Below, in pieces: positions 13,001-28,000 of a stretch of 64,000 nt of DNA. The stretch lies in contig OX411551.1 of assembly GCA_948146395.1 (NCBI GenBank), positions 43,496,796-43,560,795 of the forward strand, given 5' to 3'. This stretch comes from Fragum whitleyi (Eukaryota > Mollusca > Bivalvia > Cardiida > Cardiidae). The translations under genes were made by a program, and so were the position numbers. Under the pieces are notes generated by a model that saw only the letters and a program-made list of their open reading frames with translations, ran no database searches and was not told the DNA's origin. Every line of letters begins with the position of its first letter. Positions within the stretch are counted from its first letter, which is position 1.

Positions 13001-16000
13001 GCATAAATAGGATTAAAATGATGTCCAGGACAACATATGTAGATGTAGCATAGTTACCAGAACATTTCTTTATAATGAATTGATCTAAAACAATAATTAT
13101 TGTGGTTATTTTTCCATCATTCTGTAAATGAAAGAGAAATGCTCAAAATATGTTTAATTAAACATTTGACTTTGAGCTGTGAACTTTTTGACAAAGATAG
13201 CTGAAAAATTGTTTCAATAGTCACATGTTGATTGATTGAATGGAGCTGTTTGCCACTTTCATTAATTTTTCAGTTAAATCGCAGTGGCTGGAGCCCCTAA
13301 TGATAGACTCCTGGTATTTTTCACACCAGTACTACCATCACATCCTTTCCTAGCCTCCAGCTGCTATCTCACATAAGTCTATGATTATTGACCCATTCGT
13401 GTGAGACTAATAAAATTGTCACATGTACTGAATATACAGGTGTTTTGAAATCGGTCCATCAATAAAGTAAGTTAGGGTAAGGTCAAATTTGGATGGACTG
13501 ATACCCAAACAAACACAAAATACACTGACTTGTTATAATAACAACTATATCTTGCTCAATGCAAGGGAGCCTAAAAAAAACCCAAAGAATTGAGAATTCA
13601 AGAATCTGGCCCAACAATTACAAATATTTTCGCATTCTCAACTAGAAATTTTCTCAAAAATCAACTTCAGATCAAAGCTTCAATTCTGTTTTATTACTAA
13701 TATAGATGTATGAACATAAAAAATAATATATGTTGTTTTTAATAACAACTTAATAATATTAAAATTCTAAATTTGAGAAAATTCTCAGTTGAGCATAAAA
13801 TATGTTTAATAACCTGGGGCCCTGAATTCAACAACTAAAATTGTTAGAAATATCCCGCATACATTTAATTGCCTTACACATACAAATAGGCAATAAACCA
13901 GGATTAAACCTGGTCACAACCTTTTTGATAATTTAATATCAGAAGTTTAAAATCATTAACCATATCAGAAGTTTAAAATCATTAACCATATCAGAAGTTT
14001 ATGATCACTAACCAATGCTATAACTTACTTGACTCCATCTTTCATATTTGCTAATGCCTCTAAAGTTTCCTTTTGCCAAGATTCTTCTAGAAGATCCATT
14101 ACTATGCTGGGTAAAGACTTTCTCAGTTCACCTGTAAAATTTACAATATCCAATACAGAATTCCTGCAAATAGGGTTCAAACTTGTAATCAATTTTCTTT
14201 TTACTATTTTTACTGATCCCCCCCCCCCCCCCCCCAAAAAAAACAAAAATAGATCAAGAGAACGAGATTCAATGGATCCGCTAAGCCCTGCCTGGATCCA
14301 CCACTGTATAACAAGATTTGGTGAAGAACAGAAGTACAAATAAATTAACAGCTTAAAGATCCCATTTCTATAAATACAAAAGAATAAAACATCTGGGAAA
14401 CAGTGTTTCTTTTCTATTTTCAATGATAAATATTTTTTTTAAAAAAAAATCTCTTCCTGAAGCAGTGATGTTTTAACAAGTCACAACTTAAAATGAGGCC
14501 TTCAACCTTGTCACAGTATTTGAGTGAAAGAGATTAACCTGACAGTCAAATATAGGCATCCTATCTAAGATAGTTTTCAAGTTACTCAAGCCAAGGGTGT
14601 GGAAATATGTTCTTTCTCTACTTGTCCCTGGACAAGTAGAGTGTTGTTTTCTACCTGTCCAAAATAACAATGAACTTGTCCACAAAAAATGAAATAGATA
14701 GATTTTGACAGAGCATTTTTTTATTAAAGAAGAAATGCTTGAACCCAGCATTTTCTTCATCAAAAATAGTGTTTTCTACACTTTGATACGAACATTAAGC
14801 TATTTAATCTCTTTTATGAATTTAGTGTCATTTAAAAATTTGCTCTGGTATTTACTTGTCCTCAAACAAGAAGCCTTCAAAAATGTACTCATCCTCAAGT
14901 AGAAAAGATCAATTTTGTTTGTTTGTTTGAACAGGTTTTACGCTGCTTTCAACAATTTCGCAGTTATATCGCGGCGGCCGGAGCACCTAACAATGGATTC
15001 CTGGTATTTCTTACACCTGTACTACCATTACACCTTTTCCTAGCCTCCGACTGCTATCCCACATAGGTTTACGATTATCTACCCATTGGTGAGAGACAAA
15101 CGTCGGAAAGGATATTTGCCGCCACAGGGGATCAAACCCACAACTTCCAGATTGGAAGAAAAGATCAAGCTACTAAGAAACTGTCAAGTATTTATGTCGG
15201 CAAGTTAGATTGGTAAGACAGCCAGAATGACAGACAAACATTGGGACATTGGTAAAATATATTGCCTCAAATTCCGATAATTCATCTATGTTAGTCAATT
15301 CAAAATTATAGCATCACTTTATTTAGGAAATAATCTGCAAAGACTTACTTTGAGGTATAGAACTGTCACAAGATGGGACTGAGCAGCTGACCGAACCTTT
15401 CTTTGTTCCAATGATGACAAGTTTGGCTTCTTTCTCCACGCAGGATGTACAGAGGACATGGCCGTCACAACACTGTACAATACTGTTATGGCTGCGTGTA
15501 GAACCACATGCTTCACAGTCCATGGGTGGAGGCGGTTCTTTTAATGGGGTCACGGTTGCAGGAGTGGTAGTTTGGGCTGTGGAGTTGAATAATTTTCCAT
15601 TTAAATTTAGTAAACAAGAGGCCTAAAGGGGCTGAGAAGCTCTTCTGACTATTGGGTTTTTCCTCAGTTTTATCTGCTATTTCAGGAACTTTATTGCTTT
15701 ATAACTGGGCTGACATTTTCCCCTTCAGTGTTTTTTTCCTTTGCTTATGTAAATATTCACAGAACCAGGGTTCGTGTTTGAACCTTAAACCAGGCTTTTG
15801 ACCCTAATAACTACATTTTGACCCTCAAAAATTTCCTTAACGGGGATCATTTAGGCCTTCATTCCATCAATGCAACCTATGCAAGATTATATAAATCATT
15901 AACCCAAAGGTCCTGAGTTTGATTCCCGGGAGCAACTATAGATCTTGGTTCTTTCATAGGCCCACACTTTCAGCGCAAGTACTGGTCAATTTTCCAGGAG

Positions 16001-19000
16001 GCAGAATCAAGAGGGATTAATCTTAGTTGTAAGAACTTGTTTCCCAATCAATGTAAAACAATCAGGTTTAAACCATATAAATCATTTGTTTTCTTCACAT
16101 AGTTATAAGGGATCTATATAAATGAGTCAACATAAACAATAAAGTGTCTTAGGACACTTTGTTGATTATGTTGATTCATTTATGTAGATCATTTTAAACT
16201 GTTAAACTGATTATATATATCAGAAAATCTATAAAGCCCCTTTTCCAATCTTTACAAAAGGATTGTCCCCATTGATGAAAAGGACAATCTTTATGACCCA
16301 ACAATCATCCTGAGAAAGTTTCAAGAGAATCTGATAATGTTTGTGGACTTGATTGTGTAAGTAAAATACCAAAAGGGTGCTTTTTCCCCGTGTTATTTGA
16401 CAAAAATGTCCCTGTCTTCCAAGCAACAATCCTTATGACACTGCAATCATCCTTTGAAAGTTTCAAGAGAACCTAATAATATTTGTTGCCTTTATTGCAC
16501 AACAAGGTCAAACAAGGAAAAATTCCATAATGCCCTTTTTCTGATGGAAGGTTGCCATTCAAGAGAATCCAATAATTCTTAAGGACTTTAATGCGTCAAC
16601 AAAATTGCGCTAAATGAAATTCAATTAGCCCCTTTTACCATGTTATCCAACTGATTGCCCCAATTTCAAAATCAATGATCCTTACCTCACTACAATCATC
16701 ATGTGCTGGAAAAATAGTAATGCCATCAGAGTATTAAAGCTAGGAATTAACATTATGAAACAGGTTGCGCCGATGGCACCTAATCAGGAATATCACCCAG
16801 GGGTGTGGAATTCCCATGCCCGACTTGTCCGACTCAGGCTTTAGTACTTGAGGACAAGTAAATTTTTCTAAGCCAATTGTCCAAGGACAAGTAAATACCA
16901 GGGCAAATCTTGGAATGTTACTTAAAAGAATTAAGGGAGAAATCATCCTAATGTTCATATCATAGGGTAGAAAACATTGTTTTTAATGAAGAAAATGCTG
17001 CATACCAGCATTTTCTTCATCAAAAGGCAATGTTTTTTTTTCAAATTTTTCTATTTACTCTTAAGCGGACACGTAATTTTTTATCCTCCCTAGTATGAAT
17101 TTGACTTGGGCATTAAATGATGTGCATTGATGAGAGGAATCTTAGGACAAACATGAACATTGTCACTCACATGTTCATATGGGTTTGAAGTTAGAGCAAA
17201 ATGTTTAGTTTGCAGGTTCAGAAAGATAGACAACAAACACCTGTAAAAAAATATGCCCCCAATCTTTTGAAGAAGGTGCATAAAAAGGGACACGATTCTT
17301 ACAAAATCATAAAATCCATTTAAAAGTTATCTCCCTTAAAAGTATGGATTGCGCTTTTGAAAGTGAACATACATTAAAACATGATAGCATAAAACCCAAA
17401 AATGAAATTAGAAGAAATACATAGAACTTTACTCACAATAAAATAATTTTTGTCCACTGTTTCCACTCAGATTTTTATTTGGGGGTTTTGTACCCCCTAC
17501 CATTGAAAAATGGGGGTATGAGAGAGGAAATGGGAGTAAATCTTAAAAAAAAACATTCCTCAAAAATCTTCTAAGTTTCTGAACCTCTTCTTAAATGTAC
17601 TAGTATAGCACTGTTATAATGACATAAACTTGACCCTTTTCATCTAAATTAATTAAAACCTAATATTTCCTCCTACATCTATTAAAACCTGATAGGTCCT
17701 ACCGTCAACTGTGCATATCATATGATGAAATTATGAAAGGTAAAACCATTGAATTCAAAATATGTCATTAATTGTATTTAAGCATTTCAAGACGATGAGT
17801 GTTTTTTAAATAAATGTTCACACTTGATACAATGCATTTTTCCATCACAATTGTCCATTCTTAACTAGGAAAACTCGGCCAAGCATTTGTTTAAGGAGCA
17901 TTTTTTGCAAACTGGTCTTTGATCGGCAGAATGGGATGACTGGGGTTGATCTTTACCGGAGACGATCTCACCACTTTCTGATTGTTTGGCATTTTAAGGG
18001 GAAAGGAGCCGCTGATTTAAACCCAAAGGCTTCCAAACTACCCTGTTTTTTTGGTATTTAAGCCAGGGTCCAAAGAATCCACTCGTCCGCTCGTATTTAC
18101 GAGTAAGAAGTCCCGGAGGACGAGTGGAAATTCTAAGGCAGTCGTCCTCCAGGACAAGTAAATAATGAATGGCATTAAATCATACAATAAAGACGCTTCG
18201 AAAAAGTTCGCGGGTAATAGAAGTTCCCACCAATATGAACTACAAACAGCCATGTACTTTGATTTCTAAAAATAAAACTTCTGGTTTTCGCATGATATAA
18301 CCCGGTACCCGAACTTCGTAAATACAAATCGATCTCGCGATCAGGGAAATTATCGAAATAAAAATTAATTTTCCCATGTTTTGTTCATATCTACTACTTC
18401 TTTTGTCGCATAAAGCCACAATCATTGAATTTTACCCGAAAATCCATGGTATTTTATGTTTACAAATTAGATTTTTTTTTCTTGTTCCGATCATTTTACC
18501 AGTACTTATTACCTGGAATTTAAAGTTTTTGAATATTGCAAAATTTCTACTTTTGTTTCGTCTGCACTTCAAGATGCTGTTCCAGATACAAAACATGGTC
18601 TTCAACAATCCCTTGGCCTATTGCATTGCGAGTGACAATCAAACCAGGACGAGTTACTTTTTCAAGTCACTTGCCCTGCAGGACGAGTGCCTTTTTCTGA
18701 ATTCTTTGGACCCTGTTTAAGCTATTAACAGACGAGACAAATCAGTAATGACTTAAACACAGACTGGTTCAATGAATAACTGCTTAAAAACGTGGCGCGC
18801 ATATAAGACCTGTTTCGATCATTATTTCTTTTCTGTTCTCTGAAAAAGATGTATCAGTCTACTTTTAGGTAAAGCATAAGGATAAAAATTGGGTGTATCG
18901 ATTCGCTACCGGAAAAGGTTTCATGGATCTTCCTAACGCAGGAAAGAGACGAAAATTGTTCATTTTAATTTCTTAATTACTTTTGTTGCTTTTCAAGGGA

Positions 19001-22000
19001 AGATGCTTATGCAATTTTTAGTGCGTGAAATCACGTACAGGGTCGTAATTCTGTACATAATTTTCTGCAAATATATGTGTTTCACGCACAATTTGGCGTG
19101 AATGGAAACTCTGTTTGGCGCAAATAAGTGTTTTGAAAATATCAATGTTATCTGGCCGAGGCTGAGAGAATTTATCATAAAGTGGCTTTGCTGAGTCATG
19201 ATTATTTCTCACTGCCAAGACCAGATAGCATTATTATTTCATGACACTTACATGTTCTATTTATCATTCAACCTTTTTTCCCCTTAATTATAATAAACTC
19301 TTAACTAGAAAGCCATGAATGGCTTGAGTCGCTCCACAGGCTTGAAAATCTTGTAAAAGCAAATAGATGTTTTGATTAGATTTTTAGATATTTGGGGTTC
19401 TACTGATGTTAAAAATGATTTTCAAAGTTTCAACTATATAACAGATAGAGAAATTACCTCTGCTATTAAAAAACATATTTTTCATCAAATCAAAATAATT
19501 TTTGACTGCATGATAATGGGTCACCCAAAGATCATACCAAAAATGTTTGATTGATATCCATCATTTACATTCTGAGAAAATGTTTTTCATAGTTTCCACT
19601 ATTTAACATATTGAGAATTGACCTCCACCCATAAAATGTATATTTTTCGTCCAATCAAAAAAATTTTTGGTACACTGATAAAGGGTCACTCAAGTATCAT
19701 TCCAGTGAAATTTAATTGATATCCAAAAATCAAATTCTGAGAAAATGATTTTCAAAGTTTCCACTATATAACATATAGAGAAATGACCTCTGCCCATAAA
19801 ATACATATTTTTCATCCAATCTAAATAATTTTTGGTAAATTGATAAAGTGTTACTCAAGGATCATTCCAGTGAAATTTGGTTGATATCCATCACTTACAT
19901 TCTGAGAAAATGATTTTCAAAGTTTCCACTATATAACTTATAGAGAAATGACCTCCACCCATAAAATACATATTTTTCATCCAATCACAATAATTTTTTA
20001 TAGACTGATAGAGGGTCACTCAAGGATCATTCAACTGAAAGAATGTTGAAAGCGACGTAAAACCCCAATTCAAAATCAAATCAAATCAAGTGAAATTTGG
20101 TTGATATCTATCACTTACATCCTGAGAAAATGATTTTCAAAGTTTCCACTATTTATCATATAGAGAAATGACCTCCCCCCATAAAATACATATTTTTCAT
20201 CCAATTACAATGATTTTTTGTAGACTGATAAAGGGTCACTCAAGGATCTTTCAAGTGAAATTTGGTTGATATCCATCAGTTAAATTAAGAGAAAATGATT
20301 TTCAAAGTTTCCACTATATAACATATAGAGAAATGACCTCCGCCCATAAAATGCATATTTTCCATCCGATTACAATGATTTTTTGTAGACTGATAAAGGG
20401 TCACCCAAGGATTATTCATGTAAAATTCAATTGGTATCCATTGATTAGAATCTGAGAAAACTCACTTTTTACCATATTTGGAAATAAGCCACGCCCATTA
20501 AATCCATGTTTTTCATTGGATCAAAATTTCTTGAACATCTTTGAAAGAGGGTCACCCAAGGATCATTCCTGTGAAGTTTGGTTGAAATCCATCCAGTAGT
20601 TTCTGAGGAGAAGATTTTTAAAGAAAAGTTTACGACCGGACGCACGCACGCACGCACGGACGGACGGACGGACGCACGACGGACACAACGCCATGACAAT
20701 AGCCCCAGTGGCTTTCAGCCAGTGGAGCTAAAAATAAAAGAACTTCAGGGGAAAGTGTAAGCAAGTTGCTTCCAAAAGTAGACTGCCTGATATCCTGTTA
20801 TGTTATAAGACAGGTGATATCAGGTCATTACAGGCTTCATTGTATGATAAAAAGAAAATCTTCCATAATTTCACTTACCAGGTACGTCAGTCACTTTAGG
20901 GAGTCTTGAATTAATTGGAGGAACCAAGCTTTCTTCCTGAAACACAGAAATTCTATTTCAACTTTTCATGACACTATACTAAACATATAGGCTTAAATTT
21001 TCTTTGATTTGTTAACTCTTGCAATGCTGAACTCGGAATATTCCTGCTTTGGCAGGAGATATAGACTAAGATCAGCCAGTATATATGTGCAGTTTGATCT
21101 TGGTCTTCATTACCTGATTTTCCTTTTCAAAACTACAGGAGTTTAAAACAAGAGGCCCATGAGAGCCTGGGATACTCTAATGATTACCTTGACAAGAGCC
21201 ATGTTTGACATGGCCATCCCCCTTCGTAAAAGCTTGATAGTAAACTGAAGCCTAATAGATTTAGGATTCTTTTGTACTTTAAGAGATTGACCCCTTACAA
21301 AATCTAAGTCTTTAAAATAACAAGGGTAAAAACTGGAAAAATTATGCAAGCAAGAGTTATAATTAAAGTTTCAAGTTGATAGCTATTATACTTTAGGAGA
21401 TATGCTCCGGACAAAATCTAAGTATTAAAAATTGAAAGGGTAAAAACTCCAAAATCATGGAAGCAAGAGTTGTAGTTCTTAAGCACTGCACTTCTCCTCC
21501 ATGAGATCTATCCACCCAAAAATGTCAAGTTGATAGCTGTTATACTTTAGGAGATATGCTCCAGACAAAATCTAAGTATTAAATAACAAAGGGAAATAAC
21601 TCCAAAATTATGCAAGCAAAAGTTGTAGTTCTTGTGCACTGCACTTCTCCTCCATAAGATCTATCCACCCATAAAGTTTCAAGTTGAAAGTTATTATACT
21701 TAAGGAGATATGCTCCGGACAAAATCTAAGTATTAACAAGATGTGTTTGTGAAACACGAATGCCCCAGTAACGGCATTTTTTTTCAAAGTTTGACCTTGA
21801 CAGATGACCTTTACCTTGTCACATGACCTTGACTTTGGTACCAGCATTGCGGATCATTGAGATCTATCATCATGCCAAATATCAGCTTTGTATCTTGAAT
21901 AGGCTTGAAGATATTGGCAAGGTTAAGTTTTCGGGTTAAGTTTTCGGACGTTTGACCTTGACAGATGACCTTGACCTTGTCACATGACCTTGACTTTGGT

Positions 22001-25000
22001 ACCAGCGGATGCGGATCATTGAGATCTATCATCATGCCAAATATTAGCTTTGTATCTTGAATAGGCTTGAAGATATTGGCAAGGTTAAGTTTTCGGACAG
22101 ACGGACGGACGGACGGAGGGACAGACAGACGGACGGACAGACAGACGGACATGAGTAAAACAATATGCCCCCGATCTATTGATGCGGGGGCATAAAAATA
22201 ACAAAGGGAAATAACTCCAAAATTATGCAAGCATGAGTTGTAGTTCTTGTGCACTGCCCTTCTCCTCCATGAAATCTATCCACCCATAAAGTTTCAAGCT
22301 GATAGCTATTTTACTTTAGGAGATATGCTCTGGACAAGTTTTGTGACAGAACCTCGGAGCCTCGGAATGACGGGACCTCGGTATGACAGACGGAGACCAT
22401 CACTATATCCCTTTGCCGAAAGCGACGGGTGATAAAAAGCCATTGGCATGATAGGTCTTTATAAGATAAAATCACAGATTTTTTTTGGAAAATCAATCCC
22501 TATCTCAAGGAAATCAAGGTTCAATGGCAAGGAAAAAATCAAAATTATGTTCCTAAGGCCCCTTTTCCATTGATACTTGACAGTCCTTTCCCAGTGGACT
22601 CTTATTGCAATAATTCCGATATTTCAATCAATATTCCATAGGGCCCTTTTACCTGTGAAACTTGACAGACCTGACCAATTAGCAAATCAAAGAAAAATGT
22701 GAACTCTTTCATTTGAGAAGCTTTTGTTAAAAAAATTCCTACTTTGTTCCTCTGTAAAATTGGGTGCACATTGGATTAGCCCTATTTATGAACCAAAGAG
22801 CATGACATGGCAAATTTCATAAACTGTATTTCCCCTAATAAAAGTGTCCTCCCTCATAGTAGCAACCCTACATTTTTTTCTAAGAAAACCCACTTAAAAT
22901 GCCTAAGTTTCAAGAACTTGTTGAGACATCTGTGAATTTCAATCATTTATGTTTTTTAAATCAGAAAATGCATTCTAAATAAAAGCTCCCTGACCATGTT
23001 ATGTATAGCTCCTGGGAGCGTTAATTAGGAGAAATATAGTAGGTCTATTTCTAAGCTGTCTTCCTTCTGGTTTCTGAGAAGAAAATTTATAAAAGTATTG
23101 ATATTTCTTCGAAAATGGATCCAAAGGACAAGATATGAATAAATTTGATAGATGTCCACTAGATGATGTTATATACAGGAATGAAGAGAAGAATGAATTG
23201 AACACCGATACATATGATTTTGCGGGATATAGCCACAATTTGAGGGCATTCGGAACATCACTCGGCCATTTCCGTAAACTACAACATACCTCGGATGTAT
23301 GTAAGGCGGATGGGTATGTAACGAAATTGTGCATTTTGTTAGGCGGAAACAGTGTAAGAAAAACTAGCATTGTAAATATATATTTTTACAGTAAATAACG
23401 GCTGAAAAATCTTAATTTTTGAGAATGACGATTCATTCTCAAAAATTAAGATTTTTTCAGCCGTTATTTAAGAATCTAAAGATATTAATATAAGGATTCG
23501 ATGAATTCACGTCAGGGACTTAAACGAGTAGCGTTGGCGACGTCGAATGTTTTCACTCACACTTTCGAGGGCTAACGCCATTTGAACTGACGTCATCAAG
23601 TGTTTACAAAGATTTCCCGTATTTTTTAAAAATAGTCCGTCTATGTACATCCGAGGTTGATCGTGAGATTGGCCGAGTGGTTTTCCGAATGAATTTGAGG
23701 GCAGACAAATCTAAACAATAAAGTTTGATAAAAGTTACAGAAGCCCATAGAGAAGCTCTCCTTCTAGGTCTACTGCTAGATGACATGTCTGGGAAAATTC
23801 GTATTGAAGAGAAAATTACGTCGGAATATGTATATTTCTTTTCTAAGGAAGATATTATACATATGACGTCATGATCGACATTGCCACGCAATCTCGTGTG
23901 AAATGGGGTGCTTTTGAGAAACAATCCTACAATTTCAGCATTTTGTGTCATTTTTGGATTAAAGAGATAGGATAAAAAATATCCATTTTTATCTTTCGTG
24001 TAAGGTTAATAAATCCTAGCTCCAACACTGGTGAGAACACATTTTTTGTTCACTCAATTTAACATAAAGTCTATTGATCATGCACTGTTTAAGGGAAAAA
24101 AAGAGATGAAATAATCATTGTATGGTTTTTCTTTTTTGTATCCTCTTTTTTCGCAGACAGTTATGGGAAAGATCAACTGTAATATGGAAATTTAATTCAT
24201 CTTCTCTTCATTCCTCTTCTGCGAAACCCTTGAGGTGTTGCTAACCTAGTACCTAATATATGTGTGCTTTCTAGTTTCAGAGGAGAATTTCTTTAAAATT
24301 TTCCTTTTTGTTTCTATGTAGTATAAGATATGTGTGGAGCCCAAATATGACATCCTGGGGCATGAAATGAGCAAACTTAGTAGAAGATGTCTGCCTTCTG
24401 TTTTAAGAGAAGATTTCTGAATAATTATGCTCTTTGTTTTTTATGTAAAATTGGATTTGACCGGGTGAGGCCCAAATATGACCCTATGGACATGATATAG
24501 ATAAACAATTCTTTTTTAATCAAATATTACATGATAAAGGAACTAAAGGCTCTTATTCCATTGTGGTTCTAACTCATACCAGATCTTATCATGCACATAG
24601 TGAGAGACAATGGATTCTAACCACTGTTACCCACTTTTACAGCTACGTGGACTGAGGCTCTGTCTATAAAGTATCCTGCCCAAATATACTACCGCCTCCA
24701 GTGGGACTCAAACCTGCAACCATTTGTTTACAAATCCAGCATGCTAATCACTTGGCCAACAGGCCCAACTTGATAGAGGTCCACTAGATGATGCTACATA
24801 CCAAATATGAAAGCTGCCTATTTGATACAGCTTACCCCAAGGAAGATTCTTGCTAAGTTTCATCAAGGTTGGCATAGCTGTTTAGGAGATGTTTAAAGAA
24901 ATAGGGGATGATGGTTGCCAAACATTTCAGGACTCAAGTTTGACCCTTTAAACCAGGATTTAGACCCTCAACAAGCTGATATCTTATTTGACCCTTAGAA

Positions 25001-28000
25001 ATTTCTCCCAAGGGGGTCATTGAGACCCAATGACCCCTTTGAGAATTGTTTAAGTGTCAAAACTTTTTGCTGCATCCTATATAATATCTAAAATTTCAAA
25101 AAAAATCAATTGCTTGCTTCCTGCCTTTACAAGAACAGGTCTTTTTGCTTTCATGCACTTTAATTTGAGGTCTATTTCCTCTAATCAATGGTGGTTTAGA
25201 GGAAATTTACATCAAATTAGAGAAGAAGACTCGCACAAATTCTTAAAATTGACATATTTTCAATCAACTGAAGCAGATTTTCTTTGCAAAATGTGTAGAG
25301 GAAGCTTTTAAGGCATTCTAATTTACGGAAATCATGGTACCTTTTCTTGTTTTAGTTCTTCCAATGTTCTAGCTAGTTCCTGAGATCTCCGATTTATCAG
25401 TTCACATTCAGATTCCAGCTCTGTTTTCTTATCCACTTCACTCTGAAACATAATGAATATAAGGATTTGTTTAAATAGGCCTTAGGAACACTTTAAAGAG
25501 CATTTTTACTTTACTCACTCATTAGTGGGAGACAAATTTTGAGAAGGACATGTGCCAAAACTGGTGCTCAAACTGGGACCTAATGATTAAGGTCTTATAA
25601 AACACGCAACCATCTATGCCAAAAACTTCAATATTTTTTACCTTGATTAATTAACCCTTGTCATGCTGAATACAAAACCTTTACAAAATTGCATTGGAAT
25701 CAAAGAGCTGAAAGGCCTAAATGCACTAACTGTTAGTAAGAATTCATTTCAAAAAAAAAAAAAAAAATTAACTTTCCTGGTTTAAAAAAGAAAATCAGAT
25801 TGTGTAGACTAAGATCAGATTGCAATGATCTTTGTGCATACCTGCAGAAATAGCAGAAATATTCTGGGTACAGAATGGCATAGGCTAATATAGTGGACTT
25901 AGTTAGATAGGGTTATCACACTCTATGATTCTATAATGGTTATTTCTAAATTTAACCCTATGTTGAATTTTCTCAACAACCATTATTACATCATTTTCTT
26001 TTTAGCAATACAGGCTTGCTTCATGCTCTAAGCCCTTTTCAATAGATAAGACAAGTTGTGTGCTAACAACCAGGTAATATTTACAATATTCAACAGGAAA
26101 ATTTCATTCATGCAACATATGCTAAATCATGTGGAAACAAGGTGTCAAATTGTCACAAAATAAGCCTATTACATAGCTGGGTAGAGTAAATATAGTTTTA
26201 TAACTGCACTCCATAATCATAAGAGGAACATAATTGCGAGGTGAACCAGCATTCACATTCATTTGAGCTTCAAATAAAAAAGTGGATGACACCCATCCTC
26301 TGGATGCTACAGCATATCACATTATATATCCCATCTTTTGTCAGTAATACAACAAAAGCCATTATTGTAAGACCACTTACCTTCAGCTGTTGTTTTAGTT
26401 CTTGTTTTCTCTGTTCATCTACAGACTTGATTAACAATGTTGGTTCCCTGCAAAAACAATCAAACATCATTAATTTGGTAAAAGGGATAAACCAAAGAAA
26501 GATTTGAACATCTTTTTAGAGAAATTGCATTAACAGTTCAAAGAAGGGAAAAGAATATTTGGAAATTTGTGAAAAGAGTTTACTTTTTCAAAGGGGGTAC
26601 ACATGTAAATAAGTGGTGTGGAAAATGGAATTATTCCTCTTGTCCCTGGACAAGTAAATTATCATTTTCTACTTTTCCAGGACCAAAATGAAATTGTCCA
26701 CAAACAAGAGCCGTCAGAGACGGATTATGCTCCCCAAATAAGGCATTGTCAAAACTAGAAAGCCATGAATGGCTTGAGTCGCTCCACAGGCTGGCAATTC
26801 TTGTAAAAGCAAATAAATGTTTTGACTTGATTTTTAGATATTTGGGGTTCTACTGATGTTGAAAATGATTTTCAAAGTTTGAACTATATAACAGATAGAG
26901 AAATGACCTCCACTCATAAAATGCATATTTTCCATCAAATCAAAATGATCTTTTGGCTGCATGATAATGGGTCACCAAAAGATCATGTCAAAAATTTTTG
27001 ATTGATATCCATCAGTTACATTCTGAGAAAATGATTTTCATAGTTTCCACAATTTAACTTGTTTAGAAATGACCTCCACCCATGAAATGCATATTTTTCA
27101 TCCAATCATAATAATTTTTGGTACACTGATATAGGGTCACTCAAGGATCATTCCATTGAAATTTGGTTGATATACAAAAATTAGATAAAATGATTTTCAA
27201 ATTTTCCACTATATAAGATATAGAGAAATGACCTCTGCCCATAAAATGCATATTTTACATCCGATCACAAAGATTTTTTGTAGACTATTAAAGGGTCACT
27301 CAAGGATCATTCCAGTGAAATTTGGTTGATATCCATCCACTACATTCTGAGAAAATGATTTTCAAAGTTTCCACTATATAACATATAGAGAAATGACCTC
27401 CGCCCATAAAATGCATATTTCCCATCCGATCACAATGATTTTTTGTAGACTATTAAAGGGTCACCCAAGGATCATTCATGTAAAATTTAATTGGTATCCA
27501 TTGATTAGAAACTGAGAAAACTCACTTTTTACCATATTTGGAAATTAGCCACACCCTTAAATCCATGTTTTTCATTGGATCAAAATTTCTTGAACAACTT
27601 TGATAGGGGGTCACCCAAGGATCATTTCTGTGAAGTTTGGTTGAAATCCATCCAATAGTTTCTGAGGAGAAGATTTTTAAAGAAAAGTTTACGACCGCAC
27701 GCACGCACGCATGGACGGACGGACGGACGCACGACGGACACAACGCCATGACAATAGCCCCAGTGGCTTTCAGCCAGTGGAGCTAAAAACAAGAGCCATG
27801 TTGGATATGGCCATCCCTGCCAGCAAAAGCTTGATAGTAAACTGAAGCCTAATAGGTTAAGGATTCTTTTGTACTGTAAGAGATTTATCTCCTATAAAAT
27901 CTAAGTATTAAAAATAACAAAGGGCAATAACTCCACAATTATGCAAGCAAGGGTTGTAGTTTTTCAGCACTGCACTTCTCCTCCATGAGATCTATCCATA

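Noticed and set aside
23135..23398. 87-codon plus-strand frame
   Set aside because: Runs into the family C foldback element; its second half is transposon end sequence.
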